Source of the DNA: Anaerolineae bacterium | Lineage (GTDB): Bacteria > Chloroflexota > Anaerolineae > Promineifilales > Promineifilaceae | Assembly: GCA_030425205.1 (NCBI GenBank) | Contig: JAUIAP010000012.1 | Location: 1 to 64,000 of the forward strand | Length of the DNA stretch: 64,000 nucleotides | Reading direction: 5' to 3' | Shown: positions 15,907 through 24,900 of the stretch, piece by piece | How the letters are laid out: each line of letters begins with the position of its first letter | Numbering within the stretch: position 1 is the stretch's first letter | Translations under genes and position numbers: made by a program | Notes under the pieces: model-generated | Seen by the model: the letters and a program-made list of their open reading frames with translations, nothing else | Told to the model about the DNA's origin: nothing | Database searches by the model: none

Positions 15907-17840
15907 GTTTTACCTATCTGCACGGTCACAATTGTGCCGAGGTGTGGCTGCGAGTCGATCTGCAGCGTTCCGCCAATTTGGGCAACACGCTCCTGCATGT
16001 TGCCCAACCCAAATCCACCACTCGCCAGCGTTGTGTCAAAGCCGTGTCCAAAATCTTGAATCGTCAGTGTCACTGCCCCCTGCGATTGCTGCAACGCTAC
16101 GCTGATGCTGTCCGATTGCGCGTGGCGCAGCGCGTTGTTGAGCGATTCGACGGCGATAAAATAGAGCGCGTCTTCCTGCGCAGCGGGCAGGCGAATTGTA
16201 TCGTCTATTTGCGCCGTGACGTGAATGTCCGCCCGCCTCTCAACCGCCGCCAGTCGCTGGCGCAACGCCCCCGCCAAACCTAAGTCGCTCACGTCCGACG
16301 GCCGCAAATTGTGCAGCAGCAGCCGCATCTCACGCAACGCCGCTTGGGCTGAGCGTGCCATTTCGTTGGCGATCTCGTCGACAATGGCGTGGTTGCCAAG
16401 CTGTTGCTGGTGGCGCAGCGCATCGCATAGAAGCGTCAAGCTATAGAGAGATTGCGTGACGGCGTCGTGGAGTTCACGGGCGAGGCGATGGCGTTCATCA
16501 ACGAGCAGCAGCCGTTCGTTTTCCGCTTGCAGGCGCAAGCTGTTGAGCATCAGGCCAAGTTGATCGGCGACGGCAGTGATGAGCGCAAGGTGGTCGGGTG
16601 TGAACGGGCCAGCACGCCGCAAGGCGAGCACACCGACGGGAACACCTGCTGCCTTGAGGGGAGCGTAGACGGTTTCGGCCGATTGAACCACCTTCCCACC
16701 CTGCAACACGTTCGCCAGTTGCGCCGCATCAAATACCCCATCCCCTACCTGTCGTACCTGCTGTGCGTCAAAGACCGCCCCCGCCGTCGCCCCTGTTGCC
16801 GTCCGCAGCTGCGCGACCGTCGCCGCAAACCACGCCGCCACATCTTGCGATCGCGTCGCCAATGCCAACAACTCATATAGCACTGTCAACGTTTGTGTCC
16901 GATCTGCCACTTTCGCCTCAAGCGCACCCTGAAGCTGGCGTGACATCTCGACCAGTTCGCGCAGCGCGGCCGAGAGCAGTTCCGTTTCGAGCGTATTTTC
17001 ATAGAGCGGGATGCTGTGGTCGCGGTTGCCTTCGCTGATAAAGCGTGCGCTCGCCGCCATCGACGCAAGCGGCTTGGTGATGCGTCCCACCAGTAGCCAG
17101 CTCAAGAGTGAAAAGAGCGTGCCGACCGCCGCGCCAATGCCCCAAATTTGGCGTTGCAGTTGACGCGTGGTGGTCAAAGCGTGTTGGGCTTGTTGGCGCA
17201 CGACGACGAGAAGACCGAGTTCGGCCGAAAATGCCGACCCTACCAAAAATGATTCCCCTTCCGACCAGTCTATCGTCTGTGTGTTTGCCGCTTGCAACTG
17301 TGCGAGTTGATCCGCATTCAACATAGGCGCAGTTGAACCCGCCGTCAAAAGAGGCCTTCCGTCCTGTGTGTAGACAAATAGTTGTGTCTGCGACGACAGC
17401 GGTTCAAGCAGCCGTGCCAACACCGTTTGCAGCATCGCCATATCGAGCGTCCCGACAATTGCACCCCCCGCCAGCGGTGCGGCGACCTCAATCTGCTGCG
17501 CTGCAATTGTCACCGGCGCACGTGCATCCTCCACAACGACCACCGCTGCAATGAATTGGAGCGTCTCTTCTATTAGAGTAGGCGATGCCGCATCTATCTC
17601 ACCCACCAACACCAACATCTGCTGATGTTCGGACGTGATGCGCTCCAACTCCGCCACCGCCTGAAATGCCGCTTCGCGCAGCACGATGCCAACCTCATTG
17701 GTCAACTGCCGCCGCGCCGCTACCTCTACCAAAATCGTCAGCACCAGCGTGAGCAAGAAAATACTGCTGCCCAGCAACAGGCTGACGTGTTGGCGGAAAG
17801 TCGGCCGACGCGATTGGCGCAGGCGAGTTAGATAGTCCAT
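15903..17840 (-). CDS. Membrane sensor histidine kinase (NarX/HisKA_3 type)
   Basis: A 645-residue kinase. An N-terminal membrane helix (HVSLLLGSSIFLLTLVLTILV, 19-40) and a second at about 235-255 enclose an extracytoplasmic sensor of CACHE-like size. A HAMP linker follows (ITKPLASMAASARFISEG), then a coiled coil, a GAF domain (about 330-440), the HisKA_3 phospho-acceptor (LARELHDAVTQSLYSL, His in the HD pair) and an HATPase (ESLNNALRHA, DFGHGFD, GGFGLGNMQERV). The ligand is unknown. It pairs with the overlapping regulator gene downstream. Three TCGGCCGA copies lie in it (16675, 17221, 17801). Confidence 0.93.
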   Translation of the reverse strand: MDYLTRLRQSRRPTFRQHVSLLLGSSIFLLTLVLTILVEVAARRQLTNEVGIVLREAAFQAVAELERITSEHQQMLVLVGEIDAASPTLIEETLQFIAAVVVVEDARAPVTIAAQQIEVAAPLAGGAIVGTLDMAMLQTVLARLLEPLSSQTQLFVYTQDGRPLLTAGSTAPMLNADQLAQLQAANTQTIDWSEGESFLVGSAFSAELGLLVVVRQQAQHALTTTRQLQRQIWGIGAAVGTLFSLLSWLLVGRITKPLASMAASARFISEGNRDHSIPLYENTLETELLSAALRELVEMSRQLQGALEAKVADRTQTLTVLYELLALATRSQDVAAWFAATVAQLRTATGATAGAVFDAQQVRQVGDGVFDAAQLANVLQGGKVVQSAETVYAPLKAAGVPVGVLALRRAGPFTPDHLALITAVADQLGLMLNSLRLQAENERLLLVDERHRLARELHDAVTQSLYSLTLLCDALRHQQQLGNHAIVDEIANEMARSAQAALREMRLLLHNLRPSDVSDLGLAGALRQRLAAVERRADIHVTAQIDDTIRLPAAQEDALYFIAVESLNNALRHAQSDSISVALQQSQGAVTLTIQDFGHGFDTTLASGGFGLGNMQERVAQIGGTLQIDSQPHLGTIVTVQIGKT

Positions 17841-18059
17841 GTGGGGATTATCTGCTATTTCTGCTGTGTTGTCAGTCTATGGGCGTGGAAGATGTACTTG
17901 TTTGAGCGGTCAATCGAGCGAGTAGCGTCTCCAATTCTATCAAACCCCATTATCCCCAGCATTGTCAGAATAATGACCCTGCAAACGTTCTACAGTCTGC
18001 TAGAATGAAGGTGACCAACTGCGAAATATCGTTTTTGCAGCACATAATGGAGATAACAA

Positions 18060-21000
18060 ATGAATAACACCTCGTTCCGTATCGTCCCGCGATTGCGCCC
18101 TGCAATCGTTTTGATTGCGCTAACCTGCTTTTTTATGCTCACTGCAATTGCCGCAACCGCCCAATCGGTTGCCCGCGCCACCTGTGATGACAAGGCTGGC
18201 TTCTCCGATGTCATTGCAGGCACAACCTTTGATTACTGCGTTTACTACAACGAATCCAACCCCGCCGACTACACCAATGGAACCATCACCGAAGCAGATG
18301 CTCAACAGATAAGCGACCAATCCGCCGCCTATTGGCAACGCTATCTCGACTTGGGATTCAACGATCCCAACCCGGCCGACAACATCGACATCACCGTCAT
18401 TCAAGGCACGACGGGCGGCAATTGTAACGGAGCAGCCCAGATTGCCACCGACACATGGAATATGTGGTCGGGCTGTTTTAACTGGAATGGGATGGTGCAA
18501 TCGACCGTCGGGCATGAACATTTCCACCGTGTCCAACTGGCGCACGATTTCGATTCGCTCTGGTTCCATGAGGGAACCGCCCGCATGATGGAGGACAACA
18601 CCTTCGCCAATATGGACAATCGCGCCAACGCGATGACCATTCCCTTTTCCTTCAACAGCGAAGTCAACGACTATCTCGCCAGCACCAACAGTGATGTGAC
18701 GAGCGACCCGATGCGCTATGAGAGTGCGCTCTTTTGGAAATACTTCACCGAGCAGTTTGGCTCGATCACGACGGAGCCAGAGCGCGGCGTGGATGCGATG
18801 GTTGCGCTGTGGGAAGCGGCCGAAACGTCAGACGACATCGCGGCCGTCAACAGTGCGCTCAGCACGTTGGGGGCTGGTACCGATTTCGACACCGCCTTCC
18901 GCCGCTTCACCGTCGCCAACTGGACAAAAAAGATGAGCGGTTTGCCCGATGGCAGCTATAACTACATCGACGAAGATGATCCCAATAACCCCGCCGTTTA
19001 TGGGCCAATCGATCCACAGCAGGATGGAACGGGACAGATCAGCAATGGGAGTCCAGATACATTTACGGCGCAGAACATCGGCCGATATGGCGCACGTTAC
19101 TTCCGTGCAGTTCCCCAAAGTGCCGCCAATTGTCCCGTCGTCTCCGTCAGCTTTGCCGACAACGCGACCGCCAGCAGACCCGGCCCCGCCTTCTACCACG
19201 CCGTCACGATGCGAAATACCAACACGTTTGGCGATCACCGTGAAGCGATTGGGGGTGACTTTGCCGCCAGCTTTATGAACAACAATATCAGCGAGGTGGT
19301 CGCCATCATCGGTGGATTGGACGACCCTGCCCGCGCTGATGTGACGCTAAAATGCTCGATTCCAAAGATTGAAATTGTGATGCCCAACGATGTCGCCGTC
19401 GCTAACGTCGGCCCCTTTGACGCGCCGGGTAAATTCTTGGCGCAAATCAACGTCACGGATGCCGAAACGGATGCACCGATTGCGGGATTGCGTTCGACTG
19501 ATTTTTCGGCCGAAATCGGCGGCGAAAACGCCATCATCACGACAGGCAGCTTTGTGCAGGATCAATACTGGCTCATCATCCAAGCCCCATTGCAAGGGGG
19601 TGATGGCACGTACGATCTCGAAGTGACGTTGAGCTACAGCGGTGGCACGGCGGGTGACACCAATGCTAACAGCGTGCGCTACGACAATTTGAACACCGAT
19701 CAAGTCCTCGTCATCGACCGCTCTGGCTCGATGAGCAGCGGCAACAAGATGGAGGCGGCGATTGACGCAGGTGCCTTCTACGCCGACATCACCCGCGACG
19801 ATGACGGCCTCGCCGTTGTCCCATTCTCAACCAATGTCACCTCCCCAGTCTTTGAGATGCAGCTGGTTGATTTTGGCGTTCGCGCCAGCGCAATCGGGTA
19901 TATCAGCAACTTAACGCCACAAAATGCCACAAGCATTGGGGATGGACTGGAGGAAGCACTCAACCAGTTTGGCGGCAGTCCGACAGGGAACACGCGCTGC
20001 TCGATTGTCCTGCTCAGTGACGGCATGGAGACTGCGCCCAAGTATTGGACAGACGTCCAGGGCGATGTTGTGACGAAAGGGTGTCCCGTCACCGCCATCG
20101 CGTTTGGCCCCGAAGCAGACGAGACGCTGATGCAATCAATTGCGACTGCAACGGGCGGCGCAAACTACTATAACGATGTCAACCTCAGCCCACGCGCCGT
20201 GAACTCTGTTTCCGACAACAATCTCGATCTGGCCGACATCTACGAAAATGCACAGGCGCAAGCCAAAGACCGGCAACGGCTGTTGCGCCAGCAAGGGAAC
20301 GCGCCGATTGTCGGCCGCGCCGCCGAAGGGATTCGCCATCCCGTTATCCTCGACAAAACGTTACAGGAGGTGATGCTGGCACTCGACTGGTACTCACCCA
20401 ATCGCTTGCAGGAAGGACAAATCGAACTGTGGCTCGAACTGCCCGACGGTACAATCGTCAAGCCAAGCGATAGACCGTATGACTTTAAAGATTACGACAG
20501 TGGACATCTCGGCTGGCATTGGCGCGTTGAGGAACCGGGTCTTTACCACCTAATCGTTGTCAATTTTGGGGCTGATTCCGAGGATAAAGACGGGCTGCCC
20601 TATCAGGTGTTTGCCAGCGCACGCAGCCGCTTGACGATGCAGCTGTTGCTCCCCGCCGTTCAGAAAGTACACGTCACAGGTGAAGGCGTGCCGATTATCG
20701 TGTTCCTCTCTGATGAAAGACCGATTCCAGATGCAGACGTGACGGCCATTATTACGGCGCCTGATGGCAGCGAGCAGACATTGCCGCTGTTTGATGACGG
20801 ACTGCATGGGGATGGCGCGGCGGCCGATGGGACGTATGGCAATTGGTATGATGCGCTTAATCAGGCTGAACTGCACGGACACGGCAACGAAGATTGCGTT
20901 GATAAGTGTCCCGATCCGAAAGATGAAGGATCGTATCAAGTGCGGGCGCGAGCGGTTAAGGTAGATGAGTTTGAGCGTGAAGTGTTGGGCAGCTTCTCGA

Positions 21001-21932
21001 TTTTGGAAGATGACGACAACAATCAAAATCGCATCCCCGACGCATTTGAAGAACGCTATGGTTTTACGGATGACAAGGGAGATTTGGATAAAGACCAATT
21101 GAGCAATGGTGAGGAATATCGGCAAGGCACAGACCCTACTAACTCCGACACGGATGGTGGTGGGGAAAGTGATTTTAGTGAGGTTATTTTCGGCCGAAAT
21201 CCCCTCGACCCAACTGATGACCAAATTGCAGCCCCTGCCTTCTTCACGGCACGAGCGGGTGACAGCTTCTTTGACATCTTCTACGACGTCCATCCATCAC
21301 ATGTTGGCTATCAGTTGATGCAGTCTAGTTCGCCAAATGGGCCATGGCAACCAGTCAATGCCACCCTCGATAATTCTGGGACGGCGCGAATTTCGGCCGA
21401 AAACAACTCCCCCGTCTACCTGTGCTTACAAGCGTTTGGCGGCAGTGAACAACAAAGCCGTATTCTGTTGAGCGAAGTCGTCATCCCACGCACCGATCCT
21501 ATCTTGCCAGAGGCAAACATGATCGTCGTCGGGCTGCCCGACCCGAATAACATCGTCAATCTGATCTTCTCGCCGCAAGAGGAGACAATCGCATTTGAGG
21601 ACATTCAACTGGTGCGCTTCAGCAATACGCCGTTCAACGATGAGGAGACCGCCCGCAATGCCACGTGGGAGACATTCGACCCCAACGGCATGACGTGGGA
21701 GATCGATCCAACCCTTGCCAATGAAAGCGGTTACGTGTTGGTCTATGCACAGTTTATGGATGATGCGGGCAACGTGTCGGAAGGTAGCGAAACGGCTGCG
21801 GCTGCGCTCTCAGTACCGACTGCCGTGCAGCTTCGTGATGCCACGTCGCTGCCGCTAGGGATGGAGATGCTGCTGTTGATTGCGGCGGCAGTCGGCCTGA
21901 CGCTGCTGCCTATCATGCGCCGTCGCCGTTAA
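18060..21932 (+). CDS. Giant surface HEXXH metalloprotease-like protein with VWA domain
   Basis: A 1290-residue exported protein. It has a signal peptide (hydrophobic 14-34), a gluzincin-like protease region with HEHFH at 152-156 and a downstream Glu at 171 (WFHEGTARMMED), and two Ig-like stretches. A von Willebrand A domain starts near 545 with MIDAS motif DRSGSMS at about 552. Another beta domain (DDGLHGDGAAADGTYGNWY, about 905-935) and calcium-binding TSP3-like repeats (about 980-1055; DLDKDQLSNGEEYRQGTDPTNSDTDGG) follow. A C-terminal helix with RRRR tail (1265-1290) anchors it. Likely cell-attached, with Ca-stabilised stalk and possible adhesive role; whether it is proteolytic is untested. 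A GGAG ribosome site precedes the ATG. Confidence 0.85.
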   Translation: MNNTSFRIVPRLRPAIVLIALTCFFMLTAIAATAQSVARATCDDKAGFSDVIAGTTFDYCVYYNESNPADYTNGTITEADAQQISDQSAAYWQRYLDLGFNDPNPADNIDITVIQGTTGGNCNGAAQIATDTWNMWSGCFNWNGMVQSTVGHEHFHRVQLAHDFDSLWFHEGTARMMEDNTFANMDNRANAMTIPFSFNSEVNDYLASTNSDVTSDPMRYESALFWKYFTEQFGSITTEPERGVDAMVALWEAAETSDDIAAVNSALSTLGAGTDFDTAFRRFTVANWTKKMSGLPDGSYNYIDEDDPNNPAVYGPIDPQQDGTGQISNGSPDTFTAQNIGRYGARYFRAVPQSAANCPVVSVSFADNATASRPGPAFYHAVTMRNTNTFGDHREAIGGDFAASFMNNNISEVVAIIGGLDDPARADVTLKCSIPKIEIVMPNDVAVANVGPFDAPGKFLAQINVTDAETDAPIAGLRSTDFSAEIGGENAIITTGSFVQDQYWLIIQAPLQGGDGTYDLEVTLSYSGGTAGDTNANSVRYDNLNTDQVLVIDRSGSMSSGNKMEAAIDAGAFYADITRDDDGLAVVPFSTNVTSPVFEMQLVDFGVRASAIGYISNLTPQNATSIGDGLEEALNQFGGSPTGNTRCSIVLLSDGMETAPKYWTDVQGDVVTKGCPVTAIAFGPEADETLMQSIATATGGANYYNDVNLSPRAVNSVSDNNLDLADIYENAQAQAKDRQRLLRQQGNAPIVGRAAEGIRHPVILDKTLQEVMLALDWYSPNRLQEGQIELWLELPDGTIVKPSDRPYDFKDYDSGHLGWHWRVEEPGLYHLIVVNFGADSEDKDGLPYQVFASARSRLTMQLLLPAVQKVHVTGEGVPIIVFLSDERPIPDADVTAIITAPDGSEQTLPLFDDGLHGDGAAADGTYGNWYDALNQAELHGHGNEDCVDKCPDPKDEGSYQVRARAVKVDEFEREVLGSFSILEDDDNNQNRIPDAFEERYGFTDDKGDLDKDQLSNGEEYRQGTDPTNSDTDGGGESDFSEVIFGRNPLDPTDDQIAAPAFFTARAGDSFFDIFYDVHPSHVGYQLMQSSSPNGPWQPVNATLDNSGTARISAENNSPVYLCLQAFGGSEQQSRILLSEVVIPRTDPILPEANMIVVGLPDPNNIVNLIFSPQEETIAFEDIQLVRFSNTPFNDEETARNATWETFDPNGMTWEIDPTLANESGYVLVYAQFMDDAGNVSEGSETAAAALSVPTAVQLRDATSLPLGMEMLLLIAAAVGLTLLPIMRRRR

Positions 21933-21953
21933 TTTGGAGAACGCGATTGAATC

Positions 21954-21986
21954 TTGTATCCCCCCAGCAATGCTGGGGGGATACAA
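21954..21986. terminator. Two-way terminator between the two giant surface-protein genes
   Basis: A 15-bp perfect stem (TTGTATCCCCCCAGC and complement) with a 3-nt loop lies between the stop codons of the converging genes at 18060-21932 and 21990-27599. GC-rich core and convergent placement support bidirectional termination. Confidence 0.85.
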
Positions 21987-21989
21987 CAG

Positions 21990-24900
21990 TTAGACAGACG
22001 AGGGTATATCCGTCAACCTCGATTTGTACAATCTGGCGTATGACTGTAGACACGTCAATGCGAGCAGCGCGATAACCAGCGGCCAGACAGCCGACAGTCG
22101 CGCAACCTGCTGCGACTTTAAGCCAACCGCCGTCTGATCAGGGAGCCAGTCGGCTTGCAGGTTGGTGTCCTGCGTCTCCACACGCTGGTAGCCAGCGATG
22201 GCGGGGTTGTCCGCGAGACGACCATCGTCGAGCAGGCGCGTCTGGACGCGGGCACTGTTGTCGACGACGCACAGTTCATCTTCAATGCCCCAACAGACGC
22301 CGTCCTCCAGCAGGAGGTCGTTGTTGAGCAGGATTACCTCATCGCTATCGTTGTCGAGGTCGACGGGGCCGTTCGACCAGCGCGTCGCCAGCTGTAGCAC
22401 CGGCACGCCGACGCTGTTTGCCGCGAAGGAGTAGTCGGGCGTGTCGGCATAGGCGTAGTGGTCGGCATCTTCCGCGATGATCAGCGTCTCACCCGCCGCT
22501 AGCTCGTAGTCAGGCAGTTCGTACATCCCCTCATCGCCGCCAGACGTCTCCTCGTCGCCCACCATGAACCCCTGCACGTTGAGCGGCGCGTTGCCCACAT
22601 TCTTGAGCAGGATGTAACCGTCGAGGGTGCCGCCCGGCACGCTGTCGTTGGGGTCAGCCTGATAGGTAAACGCCTCGATACGCAGGTTGCCGCTTGGGGG
22701 CGAGTCGGCAATCGTCGTCGTGAAGGAGAAGACATAGGTGGCGGCTAGATTGTCGGGTGGGTCGATCGTGTCGTCGTCTTCGACCGTGTCAAACGGCACG
22801 GTGACGACGCACAGCTCACCAGCGGGCAGCGGCTGGTCGGGCGTCAGTGCGACCGTAGCTGTATCCGGCATCGTTTGCGTCACCGAGCGAGCGTTGCCAT
22901 CGCAGCTGAGCGTGATCGGGCTGGTGACGCTGACCGGCTCGCTAAAGGTAACGACAACGCTGGCTGTGAGGGGGATGTCGAGGGCGTCGGAGATCGGCCG
23001 ATGCCCCACCACCGCTGGCGCCAGATCGTCATCATTCTCAATCGTGCCAATCCCCGTCCCATCACTGATCACACCGTTGACCACCACCGAGAGCGTTGCC
23101 GTCAACGTCTCATCTGGTTCGATATCGCTATCCCCATTGACGGTAACCGTTACCGTTTGCGACGTGACACCAATCGCAAACGCGACCGTTTCTGTGATGC
23201 CGACGTAATCTAAGCCGTCTTCCGCCGTGCCGTCCGTTGTCGAAACGACGACGGAGCCATTAACAGCACTGCCACTGCGCGTGATGGTGAAGGTTAAGTC
23301 CACCGTATCGCTGTCCCCTTCCACAACGCTCGCATCGCTGATGTTGTACGCAATCGTTGCAATGCCATCCGCTTCATAAGCCCCCATGTCACACGTTACC
23401 ACACCGTCACCATTGCCATCCTGCGGCCGCGGCGCACCGCGCAGGTCATCGGCTGCACAGGTCGCGTTATCTCCCGCATCAATGGCAGGAGAGCTAGGTT
23501 GCAACCGCAGGTCGCCAGTCGTTGTTGGAGCCGTCGCCGGGTCTACATCTGCGACAAACTGCGTGTCAACATCGAGGTTGTTGCCGCCGTCGACCCCTGC
23601 CGCGCTGTCCCAACTGCCGCCGCTACCGCCCGAATTGGCCACAACGCTGTAGCTGATGGTCGGTGACGAGTTATCGTTGAAGATTGACGCGCTGACGGTA
23701 ATTGTGCTGCCATTCGCCGCATTGTTCCACAAAATGCTGTTAACGATGGTTGGGCTGCTGTTTCTATCGTTGTACATCGCGCCGCCAGTATTGCCTGCCG
23801 AGTTGCCACTGAAGGTCACGTTGCTCATCATTGGAGTGGCATTGAATGAGTTGTACATCCCGCCTCCCCAGTCGCTTGCCGTGTTGCCGCTGAAAGTCAC
23901 GTTGCTTATCGTGGGGTTACTGTAAATATTATACACTCCAGCTCCGCCGTCCGACGCGTTGCCGCTGAAGGTCACGTTGCTCACCGTCGGACTGCTGCCG
24001 TCATTGTACATCCCGCCCCCGAGAAAGCGCGATGAGTTGCCGCTGAAGGTGACATTGCTCACCGTCGGACTACTGTCATTTTTGTTGTACATCCCACCGC
24101 CGTGGTCGCCTGCGGAGTTGTCGCTGAAGGTCACGCTACGCATCGTTGGGCTACTGTTAATTGTGTTGAACATCCCGCCGCCCCAGTTGTTTGCCGAGTT
24201 GCCTTTGAAGGTCACGTCGCTGATGGTTGGACTACTGTTATCGAGGTTATACATTCCGCCGCCAGCGACTGCTGAATTGGTGCTAAAGGTGACGTTGCTC
24301 ACCGTCGGGCTACTATGATCGTTGTACATCCCGCCGCCATGGTTACCCGAGTTACCGCTGAAGGTGACATTGCTGACCGTTGGACTGCCGCTTTCGTTGA
24401 ACATCCCGCCGCCACATCGCCGCCCACAGGGAGCCACGTAGGGCCCATGCGCATGTCCCGCCGTGACGACGAAGCCATCGAGGATGGTCGTGCCGTCGGT
24501 GCCGCTGCCAACGACGACGTTATAGGCATTGTTGCCTTGTATATTGGCCGTGTCTGTAACGACACCGGTGGGGTCAGTTGTATCCGCATTGCCACTGTCC
24601 GCATCAATGTCACCACTGAGAACGGTGATGTTCGACTGCCAGTTGCGCTCGCTCCGCAGCGTTTCGGTCGCCGCAAAGCCGCCGTAGAGGGCGACACCAT
24701 CGGTCAACACAAAGCTGGCCGCCACGTCGTTGTCCGTTTGTCCAGCGCCCTCGTCTGGATAGTACACGCCTTCTGCCACCCAGATTTCATCGCCGCTCTC
24801 GGCAAAGGTCAGCGCGTCCTGCACGTTGGTAAAGGCGTTGGTCCAAGAGATGCCCGTGGCCGCGCCAATCGCATCCGTATCTACGTAAATAGTGCCGTTG

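Noticed and set aside
17960-18010. TAGAAT as -10 box for the giant surface-protease gene
   Set aside because: No -35 element at suitable distance; nearest TTGTCA is 33 bp away.
23650-24420. Regular ~80-bp repeats resembling a CRISPR array
   Set aside because: The whole block is an in-frame coding repeat (NVTFSGNS..GGGMYN) without spacers of unique sequence.
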